Source of the DNA: Chlorogloeopsis fritschii PCC 6912
Lineage (GTDB): Bacteria; Cyanobacteriota; Cyanobacteriia; Cyanobacteriales; Nostocaceae
Assembly (NCBI RefSeq): GCF_000317285.1
Contig: NZ_AJLN01000116.1
Location: 248,001-312,000, forward strand
Length of the DNA stretch: 64,000 nucleotides
Direction of reading: 5' to 3'
How positions within the stretch are numbered: the first letter of the stretch is position 1; every line of letters starts with the position of its first letter. The notes beneath the pieces are model-generated. The model worked only from the letters and a program-made list of their open reading frames with translations, was not told where the DNA came from and searched no databases. The translations under genes and the position numbers were made by a program. Below are positions 52,519 through 61,435 of the stretch, piece by piece.

Positions 52519-53176
52519 AAATACTCAAAAATCTAATATTTAATTTTTATTAATAGAGTCTTAACATACTTGTTAAATTAATGCCATACTTGATGTAATT
52601 TGTCGTGTCTTCCAAGTATGCATTTGTTTTCACAAGTTATTAAAAGCTATTGATTTGATTCACGATTTTCTCGAAATTGAATTTAAAATAACAAATTTGT
52701 AAATATAAAGTTGTGAAATATTTTATATACTCATTGTTGATTTTTGATTTATAGAATTTTTGAAAAAACAACATTCGCTAACAGTTTCACAACTCTTTTA
52801 AAATAGACACGCTACTTCTATTTAAAAAAATTGCTCTATAGTATGTTTTTGGGAACAGACTAGGGTAAATGTTTAGTTTCTATTTGCTTCTAAGTTTTAT
52901 ATTACCCAGTTCAACTTCGAGACTAACGTATTTGGGTATCAGCTTTGCAATAAATACGGATTACATTCACAGCATAAGAGATAGAGAATATGTACTGTCT
53001 ACTGAGGCAACCAACTATTTCAAAAGAAGTAGTTAGCTGGATGAAAAAGTTTTAGTAAGTTAAAAATTTTACTCTTACTTTGTTGATCCGAAGCGAAATT
53101 GGGGAATGCTTAAGAGTAGCGAATAACCCATAAACAGTGGTTATATGAATTACAGTATCGATAAATTATCAAGGTA
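52519..53176. other. AT-rich intergenic region
   Basis: 658 bases between divergent genes. It is AT-rich with no repeat or RNA that I recognise and holds both promoters. Confidence 0.5.
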
Positions 53177-53185
53177 GTGGTGGGA

Positions 53186-54733
53186 ATGGTGGAGCCTGAA
53201 AATAAGTTTTTACCCCTAAAGGATGGTTGGGAATCCCCAGAAACTAGAGAGCAACAACGCCTTAAGGCTTTGTCAGAATTAGGTTTACGACAGCCAGAAA
53301 CCATTCCTGTGTTTGAAGAAGCCACTCAAACGGCAGCCCATTTTTTAGAAGCACCGATTTCTATTTTGGGATTTGTGGATCAGGAACGTCATTGGTTTAA
53401 GTCGGCAGTGGGTTTATCCAGACTAGGGCTAATGAATCAGTTGGCGCAAAATCGCCAATTGTTACGCTGGGAATCTTTTTGCACTCAGGTTGTAGAAGGT
53501 GCACAGGCTGTCGTAATAAATGATACTAGACACCTAGCAAATACAGAGCTAGCTGCGAGTAGGTTAGTGCAAGATTATGGCATTCGCGCTTATTTAGGAG
53601 CACCACTGATTGACGCCTATGGAAATTGTTTAGGTGCGCTAGCTGTAATGGACTTGGTACCACGCAATTTTACTGATCGCGATATTGAGTTTTTGCAAAT
53701 CATCGCTCGTTGGAGCATGAGTGAATTTGAGCGCAATCGGTTGCTACAAAATGTTCCAGGCAGTACAGTTTCTATCAGTACTGCTAATTGGTCACTTCCA
53801 GAAGCTAGTACTAGTGAAATCAAAATTAGTCCAGCCGCATTTCAAACAGATTCAGTTCCAACCAACCAACTCAAGTTGAAGCTTTTGGAGCAGTTAACTC
53901 AGGAGTTGCGTACACCCTTAACATCTGTGTTGGGTATGGCTAGCGTGCTTGGGCGGGAAATCTACGGCCCTTTGACTACTAAGCAAAGAGAATATTTAGA
54001 TATTATCCAACATAGCGGTCGGTACTTGCTTTCCTTAGTTAATGAAATTACTGAACTCGGAGCAATGGATGAAAGCCAAACAACACTAAATATTGCTCCT
54101 GTAGATGTTGAAATGCTATGTCAACAAGCGATAAATACTCTTGAAGAAGCTGCCAATCGCTGTAAGCAAGATATTCGCCTCTCTATTGAACCAGGGCGTA
54201 ATCGCATTTGGCCTTTGGATAAAGACAAGGTGCGACAAATGTTGTATCACCTGATTTTCAGCGTGATTCAACTATCTGCTACGGGTAGCGTTGTCCGAAT
54301 TCATGTCTCTCACAAGGAGAATACACTCAATATTACGATTTGGGTTTCCCATCCTTGGTTAGGAGACGGAATCACAGAAGTCGATCCCTACTTTCGTCTC
54401 AATAGCTCACCATTACTTGAACTAGCAGGTGAAACAAAAACTTACGATCATCCAGAAAACCAAGAAGCAACACTGAACTTACCAGTAGCAATAGATCAGC
54501 TTCATAACGGGAGAATTTCCGTTTCGAGTATCCTGGAGATGACTCAGCAGCATGGTAATCTTTCCCGTGAGAGATTAGGTTTGTTGCTCAGTTGTGAGTT
54601 GGCAGAATTACATGGCGGTTACATTTCGATTCAAGGCTCATCAGAATCAGGATACCGTTATGTCCTAAGTTTGCCACTGAATCAACAAAAAGCCCAAGCA
54701 ATGAGTGATGTTTCATCAAATACTTCTTCTTAG
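53186..54733 (+). CDS. GAF-domain protein with a degenerate histidine kinase core
   Basis: A 515-residue protein. Residues about 20-200 form a GAF domain (ALSELGLRQPE through FTDRDIEFLQIIARW). A HisKA-like helix follows with TQELRTPLTSVLG, where the usual SHELRTPL histidine is Gln239. The ATPase region that follows is also altered: the N box reads YHLIFSVIQL, without asparagines, and no DxGxGI or GxGLGL motif is visible, although a final AELHGGYISIQGSSESGYRYVLSLP keeps the end of the fold. It should be unable to autophosphorylate. I chose ATG 53186 over GTG 53177. A scaffold or regulator role is likely. Confidence 0.85.
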   Translation: MVEPENKFLPLKDGWESPETREQQRLKALSELGLRQPETIPVFEEATQTAAHFLEAPISILGFVDQERHWFKSAVGLSRLGLMNQLAQNRQLLRWESFCTQVVEGAQAVVINDTRHLANTELAASRLVQDYGIRAYLGAPLIDAYGNCLGALAVMDLVPRNFTDRDIEFLQIIARWSMSEFERNRLLQNVPGSTVSISTANWSLPEASTSEIKISPAAFQTDSVPTNQLKLKLLEQLTQELRTPLTSVLGMASVLGREIYGPLTTKQREYLDIIQHSGRYLLSLVNEITELGAMDESQTTLNIAPVDVEMLCQQAINTLEEAANRCKQDIRLSIEPGRNRIWPLDKDKVRQMLYHLIFSVIQLSATGSVVRIHVSHKENTLNITIWVSHPWLGDGITEVDPYFRLNSSPLLELAGETKTYDHPENQEATLNLPVAIDQLHNGRISVSSILEMTQQHGNLSRERLGLLLSCELAELHGGYISIQGSSESGYRYVLSLPLNQQKAQAMSDVSSNTSS

Positions 54734-54917
54734 TACACACAATTTTAGGCTGGCACAGCACGGCAAACACAAAAATATATATACAAGTTTTCTCTTTTGC
54801 CTTTAAGCATTAACTGTCTTCAATTAGCATGGACTATGAGTTGAAAGTTTTTCAACTTTTAGAGCTACCCTAAGTATCATTAAATCTGCACTCTGTGCTA
54901 ATTGCTTACAGTCTCTT

Positions 54918-56351
54918 ATGAATTTAATCTGGCAAAAATTTACTTTATCCGATTTACCACTGAAAGAATATCTTGGCACTAGCTACCTACACAATTTTTT
55001 GGTGGGTTTATTGAGATCTTGGCGGCAAACCAGTATCTTGATGCAGTGGGGAGAAATAATTTCGGCTGCTTTAGTAAGCTTGGTGTTATTGTTAGCACCA
55101 TTTACTGTGAATAATACAGCAGTGCTGGGGATATTGCTGTTAGCTTGTGGAGCCTTTTGGCTACTTTTGACTTTATCTGATGAAGTCACATCCCCAAATA
55201 CCCTGTTTGTCACTCCAATTCACTTGTTGGTATTGCTTTTTTGGGGAGTTTCTGTAGTTGCTACAGCCTTGTCTCCAGAAAAAAAGGCAGCTTTAGCAGG
55301 GCTAATAAATTTTACACTCTATTTGCTGCTGTTTGCACTGTGCGCCAGGATACTCACCTCACCCCGGATTCGCTCTTGGTTGCTGATTTTGTATTTGCAT
55401 ATGTCTTTACTTGTGGGTGTCTATGGGGTGCGCCAGAAGTTTTTTGGTGCTGCACAGTTGGCAACTTGGGTTGATCCCGAATCGCCATTGTCGAAGAATG
55501 CAAGAGTTTATAGTTATTTAGGAAATCCCAATTTGCTAGCTGGATATTTACTGCCAGCTGTGATTTTAAGTTTAGTAGCGGTATTTGCTTGGCGGGGTTG
55601 GGTGCAAAAATCTTTAGCAATGACGATGGTGGTTGTCAATTTAGCCTGCTTCCGTTTTGCCGACAGCCGTGGTGGCTTTATTGGTTTGGCTGTTGGTTTA
55701 GTTGTTCTGGTGTTGCTACTGCGCTACTGGTACGGTGAGTACCTACCCCGGTTTTGGCGAATGTGGTTAGTACCTATGCTTTTAGGGTTTTTTGTGGCTG
55801 CGTTTGTTGTCGCTTTTGGATTTTCAGAAACTTTTCGCCTGCGCATTCTCAGTATTTTTGCTGGGCGTGGTGATAGCAGTAATAACTTCCGCATCAATGT
55901 CTGGATGGCAGCGATCAAAATGATTCAAGACTATCCAGTATTTGGTATTGGCCCTGGACATGACGTTTTTAATAAAATTTATCCGTTCTACCAACTGCCT
56001 CGCTATAATGCCCTCAGCGCTTATTCGATTTTGTTAGAAGTGGCTGTAGAGACTGGAATTATTGGTTTAGCTAGTTTCGCCTGGCTTTTAATAGTAATAT
56101 TTAATACAGCTTGGTCGGAACTGCAAAGATTTCGGCAATCAACAAGTGTAGACGGTTTGTGGTTAATTGGAGCGATCACGGCTTTGGCTGGTATGCTGGG
56201 TCATGGTTTTGTAGATACCGTGTGGTATCGTCCAGCAGTCAATAGTATTTGGTGGCTATTGGTAGGTTTAGTTGCCAGCTACTGGACATCTTCACATCAA
56301 GCTCAAACTCAACAGGTAGATTCACTTCGTTCAGAACCTGCACCAAACTAA
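54918..56351 (+). CDS. ictB: IctB family membrane protein (putative inorganic carbon transport factor)
   Basis: A 477-residue membrane protein with about 11 helices. The N-terminal LPLKEYLGTSYLHNFLVG and LRSWRQTS, together with the Wzy/O-antigen-ligase-like core (YLGNPNLLAGYLLP, RINVWMAAIKMIQDYPVFG, GPGHDVFNKIYPFY), match cyanobacterial IctB proteins. IctB was first linked to bicarbonate accumulation in Synechococcus, but it belongs to the O-antigen ligase fold family and its true activity is debated. The region after the stop is G-rich. Confidence 0.88.
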   Translation: MNLIWQKFTLSDLPLKEYLGTSYLHNFLVGLLRSWRQTSILMQWGEIISAALVSLVLLLAPFTVNNTAVLGILLLACGAFWLLLTLSDEVTSPNTLFVTPIHLLVLLFWGVSVVATALSPEKKAALAGLINFTLYLLLFALCARILTSPRIRSWLLILYLHMSLLVGVYGVRQKFFGAAQLATWVDPESPLSKNARVYSYLGNPNLLAGYLLPAVILSLVAVFAWRGWVQKSLAMTMVVVNLACFRFADSRGGFIGLAVGLVVLVLLLRYWYGEYLPRFWRMWLVPMLLGFFVAAFVVAFGFSETFRLRILSIFAGRGDSSNNFRINVWMAAIKMIQDYPVFGIGPGHDVFNKIYPFYQLPRYNALSAYSILLEVAVETGIIGLASFAWLLIVIFNTAWSELQRFRQSTSVDGLWLIGAITALAGMLGHGFVDTVWYRPAVNSIWWLLVGLVASYWTSSHQAQTQQVDSLRSEPAPN

Positions 56352-56675
56352 AGGGGATAGGGGGCAGGTGAGACCAGCCCCCGTCTTGGCGGTCTCCGTC
56401 ACGTAGACGCGGTAGACGCGGAGCGGATAGAAGTAGGTACGGCTTCCCGCCAGGGTAGGGGGACTGGCGTAGACGCCCTCCGGGCGGCTTCTCGCAGAGT
56501 ACCCGAAGGGTGATAGGGAACAGACAAGAGAAATTTTCATGCTTGGTTGTAGAATTTCACCGTGATCAAATGAATTGAAAAAAGCCTTGGATACATTTTC
56601 CTCCAAGGCTTTTTGTATATAGTCATCTTTCCAACAGTGTGTGTTATGGAGCAAATTTAGATTTGATCGGTAAAT
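56352..56675. other. Intergenic region with dispersed repeats and a terminator
   Basis: 324 bases between convergent genes. It holds a G-rich start (56352-56370), GC-rich palindromic repeats at about 56380-56515 (GTAGACGCGGTAGACGCGG and GCCCTCCGGGCGGC) and a bidirectional terminator. Confidence 0.6.
56579..56614. terminator. Bidirectional rho-independent terminator
   Basis: AAAAAGCCTTGGA (56579-56591) pairs with TCCAAGGCTTTTT (56602-56614), a perfect 13-bp stem with a 10-base loop. The A and T flanks make T-tracts in both directions, which suits the convergent ictB and WGxxG genes. Confidence 0.85.
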
Positions 56676-56963
56676 TTATTCTCTGTAGGTAGTGCTACCC
56701 ACAGCATTAGGATCGCGATATCGAGTGGGTTCGTCATTGCGCTTTCTGCCAGCTAAACCAGCCAAACCTAAAAGTCCGAGCAATCCTAGCCAACCCCAAT
56801 CGAAACCTTCGTCTTCCTCAACTATAGTACGTGGTGCAGGTGTGGTTTGGACTCCAGGTTGAGTCTGTTGAACTTGTGCTTGTGCGGGTAGAGTTAAAGG
56901 CAAAATAGCCATGCTCAAGGCGACAACGCCAGCACTTACAGCTTGGGTGAGATTAGTTTTCAT
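56676..56963 (-). CDS. WGxxGxxG-type small exported protein
   Basis: A 95-residue protein with a signal peptide (TQAVSAGVVALSMAILPLTLPAQAQ; cleavage after AQA near residue 28), a Gln/Pro/Thr-rich stretch and the motif DWGWLGLLGLLGLAGLAGRKR. That WGxxGxxG pattern is a hydrophobic glycine-rich helix followed by basic residues, as in C-terminal sorting or anchoring tails. Unlike classical tails it has 17 more polar residues after the RKR (NDEPTRYRDPNAVGSTT). It may be a lipid-bilayer-anchored periplasmic protein. A cyanoexosortase gene is 5.4 kb away. Confidence 0.8.
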   Translation of the reverse strand: MKTNLTQAVSAGVVALSMAILPLTLPAQAQVQQTQPGVQTTPAPRTIVEEDEGFDWGWLGLLGLLGLAGLAGRKRNDEPTRYRDPNAVGSTTYRE

Positions 56964-57220
56964 AGTAAAAGTTCCTCGCGTGTTTCTAAGTTATTCACCA
57001 CTGTATCTAGTCACCCAATAAACAGAATCAATCTGCGGCTATAAACTAAACTTTCTCTTTACTCACGCTTAAGATATATAAATTCCTATTATTCTCTCTC
57101 AAGGCTAGGATAAGACTAATATCCAGTTGAGCATTTATATTGGTTTAATAGCCCTTTATAAATTCATTAGCCAGTTTAGAAGATTTTTCATTCATCATTT
57201 AGGCACAAGTACAATTCTCA

Positions 57221-57688
57221 ATGAGCGATAAGAGTGACGGTTACAAAGTTATTAGTGACAATCGGCAAGCCCGGTATTTATATGAAATTCTCGAAACTTA
57301 CGAGGCTGGTATCCAGTTGACTGGAACTGAGGTTAAATCAATCCGTGCAGGTAGGGTTAATCTCCAAGATGGCTATGCTTTGATTCGCAATGGAGAGGCA
57401 TGGCTCATAAACGTACATATTTCGCCTTACACAGCTAGCGGACAATATTTTAACCACGAACCGCGCCGCACACGCAAGCTACTACTGCATCGCCAAGAAC
57501 TTCGCAAACTGATTGGCAAGGTGGAACAGCAAGGTTTGACTTTAGTGCCTTTGAAAATGTACCTCAAACGCGGTTGGGTGAAAGTGAGTATCGCTCTTGT
57601 GAGAGGAAAGAAACTCCATGACAAGCGAGAAGACATCAAAAAGCGCCAAGATCAGCGTGAAATGCAACGGGCGATGAAAAATTATTAA
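57221..57688 (+). CDS. smpB: SsrA-binding protein SmpB
   Basis: A 155-residue RNA-binding protein that brings tmRNA to stalled ribosomes. NRQARYLYEILETYEAGIQLTGTEVKSIRAG is the canonical N-terminal signature, followed by VNLQDGYA, RTRKLLLHRQE and the terminal basic helix KKLHDKREDIKKRQDQREMQR. Length is normal. The tmRNA gene is not in this window. A G-rich tract follows the stop. Confidence 0.97.
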   Translation: MSDKSDGYKVISDNRQARYLYEILETYEAGIQLTGTEVKSIRAGRVNLQDGYALIRNGEAWLINVHISPYTASGQYFNHEPRRTRKLLLHRQELRKLIGKVEQQGLTLVPLKMYLKRGWVKVSIALVRGKKLHDKREDIKKRQDQREMQRAMKNY

Positions 57689-57690
57689 GA

Positions 57691-57722
57691 TTAGGGGCTA
57701 GGGGCTAGGGACTAGGGACTAG
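57691..57722 (+). repeat. G-rich tandem tract after smpB
   Basis: AGGGGCTAGGGGCTAGGGAC and onwards, the same GGGGCTA/GGGACTA units as at 46655. It meets the four-run G-quadruplex consensus on the sense strand. Confidence 0.8.
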
Positions 57723-57764
57723 GAAGAGGACAAGGAGCAGAGGGGAAAATTCTTCTCCTTGTCC

Positions 57765-57822
57765 TGTTTGCCCAATCCCCAATCACCAGTACCCCATACC
57801 CAGTACCAATCACCAATACCTA
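57765..57822 (-). repeat. C-rich degenerate repeat running into the rhomboid stop codon
   Basis: Repeats of CCAATCACC/CCAATACC/CCCAGTACC type on the plus strand, G-rich in the rhomboid sense. The stop codon of the rhomboid gene lies inside, in ACTGGGTATTAGG. Confidence 0.6.
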
Positions 57823-58608
57823 ATACCCAGTTAATTTTTCCTGTTCTGAATCTTCTCTAAATAAACCTAGCACAGGGCCGAGAATTGCCCCAAATAGAAA
57901 ACCACCAGCGTGTGCCCAGTATGCAATACCGCCACTTTCCATACCGATATTGGTAGGTGCTTCTAAGCTAGCAACGCCGTAAAAAGCTTGTTGGATAAAC
58001 CAGAATCCGAGAAAGAAATACGCCGGAACCCGGAAGGTAGGAAAGAAAAACCCCAAGGGAACTATGCCAAGAACTTCTGCTTGAGGAAAGCGGATAATAT
58101 ATGCTCCCATGACGCCAGCGATCGCCCCACTTGCCCCCAATGAAGGAACTGCGGAAGTCTGTGAGAAGTACCATTGAGCCAAGGTTGCTAAAATACCGCA
58201 AGTTATATAGAAAAATAAATATTTAACATGGCCCAACTTGTCCTCAACGTTGTTGCCAAAAATCCACAAAAACAACATATTGCCAGCTAGGTGTAGCAAA
58301 CCGCCATGCAAAAATTGTGCAGTAATCAGAGTCACCCATTCTGGTACTGGTTGATTGACGGTGATACCTCCAAAGCTAGCTGTTAATTCTCGTGGCACTA
58401 CTGCAAACAGGTGAAAAAAACCATCTAAATACTGGGGAGGTAAACTCGCTTCATAAATAAAAGCGAGAACGTTAGCTGCAATCAGCCCATAAGTAACATA
58501 AGGTGTGATTTTGGTCGGATTATTATCTCTAATTGGAACCACAGGAGTTTTTGTTAATTTTCTAGAACAAGATTTACAATACCTAATTTGTTGAGTATTT
58601 TCTGCCAA
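57820..58608 (-). CDS. Rhomboid-family intramembrane serine protease
   Basis: A 262-residue protease with six membrane helices. The N-terminal 20 residues carry CKSC, half of a zinc ribbon. HGGLLHLAGNMLFLWIFG is the conserved loop-helix region (His101, Asn110), catalytic Ser160 lies in GASGAIAGVMGAY and catalytic His233 in WAHAGGFLFG. These enzymes cleave membrane proteins within the bilayer. The last residues after EKL are encoded by the repeat just downstream. Confidence 0.94.
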   Translation of the reverse strand: MAENTQQIRYCKSCSRKLTKTPVVPIRDNNPTKITPYVTYGLIAANVLAFIYEASLPPQYLDGFFHLFAVVPRELTASFGGITVNQPVPEWVTLITAQFLHGGLLHLAGNMLFLWIFGNNVEDKLGHVKYLFFYITCGILATLAQWYFSQTSAVPSLGASGAIAGVMGAYIIRFPQAEVLGIVPLGFFFPTFRVPAYFFLGFWFIQQAFYGVASLEAPTNIGMESGGIAYWAHAGGFLFGAILGPVLGLFREDSEQEKLTGY

Positions 58609-59343
58609 CCTCTAGATAGATTTAGTACGCCACATTAGAGATATTTCTGTTGTTGGTAGGTTTTGATAAATGCCAAACCTAATCACCTCAGTTAAATCAT
58701 AATGTGATTGTGCAGGTATCAAGCTATACTTAAAATGTGTTTTGAAAAAATCTACATCATCGCTCAAAGTAATTATTGCTTTAGCGTCACTTGACTTATT
58801 TGCTTAATAGTGAAGTAAAGTGACAAGCTTATATGTCAAGGAAAATTGAAAATTTGTACCAAAATCCTTGAATTAAGTTATTTATTGATAAAACAGTTGG
58901 GAATATTGATAAAGTTAGGGAATAAACAACGGCATAAAAATAATGGTTGAAAATAAGAAAATATCTCTATGCGGTGAAGACTGCCAATTGTAGATGTGTC
59001 ATAATAGACATTCACTTTAATGCTAGATTCAAAGCAGTGGATATATTTTTTTGTACACAATTTTGTTACCCATGTTTGTGAATTTCTGAAGTTAGAACTA
59101 TATATGTATGTATATGTATAATTAAGTTGAATTTGATTAAGGACTTATGATTGATGATGTGTTACAAATTATAAAAAAGTTGGATCTGATTTTACAGCTA
59201 TTTAGATGTAAGTTTAACTTTGTGAATACAACTGAAATAATACCTCTTGCGGATGGAAGATATATGTAATTCCTTCTACAGAGTGTTATGAATTGGTAAT
59301 CCTGTCATAGTATGAAACATAAGAGTCTTATTATTGTCTGTGT
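58609..59343. other. AT-rich intergenic region
   Basis: 735 bases between divergent genes, with TATATATGTATG-like low-complexity stretches around 59100 and no recognisable gene or repeat. It should hold both promoters. Confidence 0.5.
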
Positions 59344-59403
59344 TTGCTGACAGTGTTTATAGAAGCAAATTTCTTAGGAAAAAATGCTAGGGGTGTATTT
59401 TCC

Positions 59404-60048
59404 ATGCCCTTGACTATCCTTGTAGTGGACGACGATCTAGGCACTCGTCTGTCGATTAGCGATTATCTTGAACTTTCTGGCTACTCGGTAATTACTGCTA
59501 ATGACGGTCAAGAGGCTTTGACAAAGGTGGAGGAGTTCCATCCTGATTTAATAGTCACCGACATTGTTATGCCACAGATGAATGGTTATGAATTAGTGCG
59601 CCAGGTACGTCAAAAACCTCTGTTTCGGTTGCTGCCTGTAATTTTGTTAACAGCGCGAACAAGAACACAGGAAAGAATTCTTGGTTACCAGTCAGGGTGC
59701 GATTTATACTTACCTAAACCTTTTGAATTAGAAGAGCTAGGGGCAGCTATTCGCAATCTCTTGGTGCGATCGCAACTCATTCAATCTGCATATAATGTTT
59801 CTTATCCAGACAATGCGAGTATATCCACTCCTACAACTACTGTAGAGTTACTTTCCGAACTAACTCCTAGAGAACAGGAAGTTTTAGAACTTTTGACTCA
59901 TGGTCTTTCTAATGCTGAAATGGGTCAAAAATTGCACCTTAGTCCTCGGACAGTGGAAAAGTATGTTAGCAGTTTATTAAGAAAAACTACCACTAACAAC
60001 CGAGCAGAATTGGTACGTTTTGCTATTAAACATGGCTTGGTGGAATAG
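59404..60048 (+). CDS. NarL/LuxR-family response regulator
   Basis: A 214-residue regulator. The receiver has VDDD, phospho-acceptor Asp53 in IVTDIVMP, threonine in LLTARTRTQ and lysine in LPKPFELEE. The C-terminal LuxR-type HTH is LTPREQEVLELLTHGLSNAEMGQKLHLSPRTVEKYVSSLL. It resembles the cyanobacterial and red-algal Ycf29 group, with low certainty. I chose ATG 59404; the frame extends to a TTG at 59344, but that part is not receiver-like. No kinase is adjacent. Confidence 0.93.
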   Translation: MPLTILVVDDDLGTRLSISDYLELSGYSVITANDGQEALTKVEEFHPDLIVTDIVMPQMNGYELVRQVRQKPLFRLLPVILLTARTRTQERILGYQSGCDLYLPKPFELEELGAAIRNLLVRSQLIQSAYNVSYPDNASISTPTTTVELLSELTPREQEVLELLTHGLSNAEMGQKLHLSPRTVEKYVSSLLRKTTTNNRAELVRFAIKHGLVE

Positions 60049-60141
60049 CGAAACCAGCTAATAATTTTTTATTCAAAAAATAAAATCTGACTAACCTATT
60101 AAACTTTACAAAAAGTAATAAACTATAATTTATTTCTAAAT

Positions 60142-61170
60142 TTATTGTTGCTGTTGTTGCTGTTGCGATCGCGTAGCCTGCCCTAAAGACTCTTGCCCTA
60201 CTTTTCCAATCGCAAAGTGAGATTCCATCTGCTCTAGCACGACTTGCCAAACTTCATATCCATTTTTACTTAGATGTAACCCATCTGTAGTCAGTTCTGA
60301 TCGCAAATTGCCTTGAAAGTCAGCAAACCAATCATGTAAATTCAGATAACTGGCTTTTTCTTGTCGAGCGATTAAAGCTAGCTGACTATTAATACGACGA
60401 ATTCGGCTATTAGAAATCGAAGTAAGCCGAGTTGGCAATATTGATTGAACAAGAATTAAGCTACCTGGATGATTTTGGCGTAAGCGCCGAAGAATTAAAC
60501 GATAATTGCGTAAAATTGTCTGATCGTTCACACCCTTACGCAAATCATTAATTCCAGCCATCACGTAAATTACCTCTGGTTTGGTTGCGGCAAAAGCAGA
60601 CAATCTGTTGAGGATGCCACTAGAAGTATCACCAGATATCCCCTGATTTAACCATAATTTTCCGCTAGGTAGCTTTTCATTGGGGAACCACATACTTAAA
60701 GAATCACCAACTAAGACATTTAGACGATTTGCGCCTTGTCCTTTCACCATTGCTCTGGCTTCCATTGCCAATAGGCTTTTCCAGTCTTCATAAGTGAGTT
60801 GGGACTTTTTCCCAGACTGCGATAAGGACTGTAATTCATCTTCGCTTAAGCGTGTATAAATTTGACCAGCTTTCAGAGCAGCTAATCTATGGTAGTAAAG
60901 TTGACTGCCAGATAAAAATCTCCGAGTAGGTTGGTATATTGACTGAACAGAGGATTCAACTGATATGGGCAATTTCTGGTTGCTAAAATCTGGTGAGGGA
61001 GTTTCCACCGATGAAGCTACTGTTTCACCTGCTACTGCCTGCGAACTCTCGTTTGTACTCAACTGTAGTTGATTACTTTTTTGCTCGAAAATCAACGGCT
61101 GTGGCAACGTTGTGACTGGAACAGCTAATCCTGCAATTAAGCCTGCTGCCAACAAATAAACGTTCCTCAT
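60142..61170 (-). CDS. Exported SGNH/GDSL hydrolase with a polyglutamine end
   Basis: A 342-residue esterase or lipase-like enzyme. The N-terminus RNVYLLAAGLIAGLAVPVT is a signal or membrane segment. Blocks: GDSLSMW (Ser157), GISGDT (Gly180 area), GINDLRKG (Asn208) and TTDGLHLSKNGYEVW with Asp296 and His299. The region 30-150 is a helical extension. The protein ends in seven glutamines after ATRS, encoded by alternating TTG/CTG-strand triplets, with a HIP1 site coding the preceding ATR. AGGAG 12 bases before ATG 61170 supports that start over 61206. It may modify cell-wall glycans; substrate unknown. Confidence 0.9.
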   Translation of the reverse strand: MRNVYLLAAGLIAGLAVPVTTLPQPLIFEQKSNQLQLSTNESSQAVAGETVASSVETPSPDFSNQKLPISVESSVQSIYQPTRRFLSGSQLYYHRLAALKAGQIYTRLSEDELQSLSQSGKKSQLTYEDWKSLLAMEARAMVKGQGANRLNVLVGDSLSMWFPNEKLPSGKLWLNQGISGDTSSGILNRLSAFAATKPEVIYVMAGINDLRKGVNDQTILRNYRLILRRLRQNHPGSLILVQSILPTRLTSISNSRIRRINSQLALIARQEKASYLNLHDWFADFQGNLRSELTTDGLHLSKNGYEVWQVVLEQMESHFAIGKVGQESLGQATRSQQQQQQQ

Positions 61171-61435
61171 CTTGTAAGTTTCTCCTATTGCTACTATTTT
61201 GTCCAATGACAGCGTTTCTCGGCTGATTGCAGGAAATTTCTTGAATCAGCTAAATAATTACCTTTTACAGTATTTACACTGTATCGGTGTAATTAGCTAG
61301 CTTAGGAGATTCGTTTTTACAGTATCTTTAATGTTTTTTCCTAGTAGTATAAATTTCATTTGATTTTTTATACTATCTTCATCCTTAGATTTAACCATAG
61401 GATGATTTTGTGCGTTCTACTCTTACAGGAAACTG

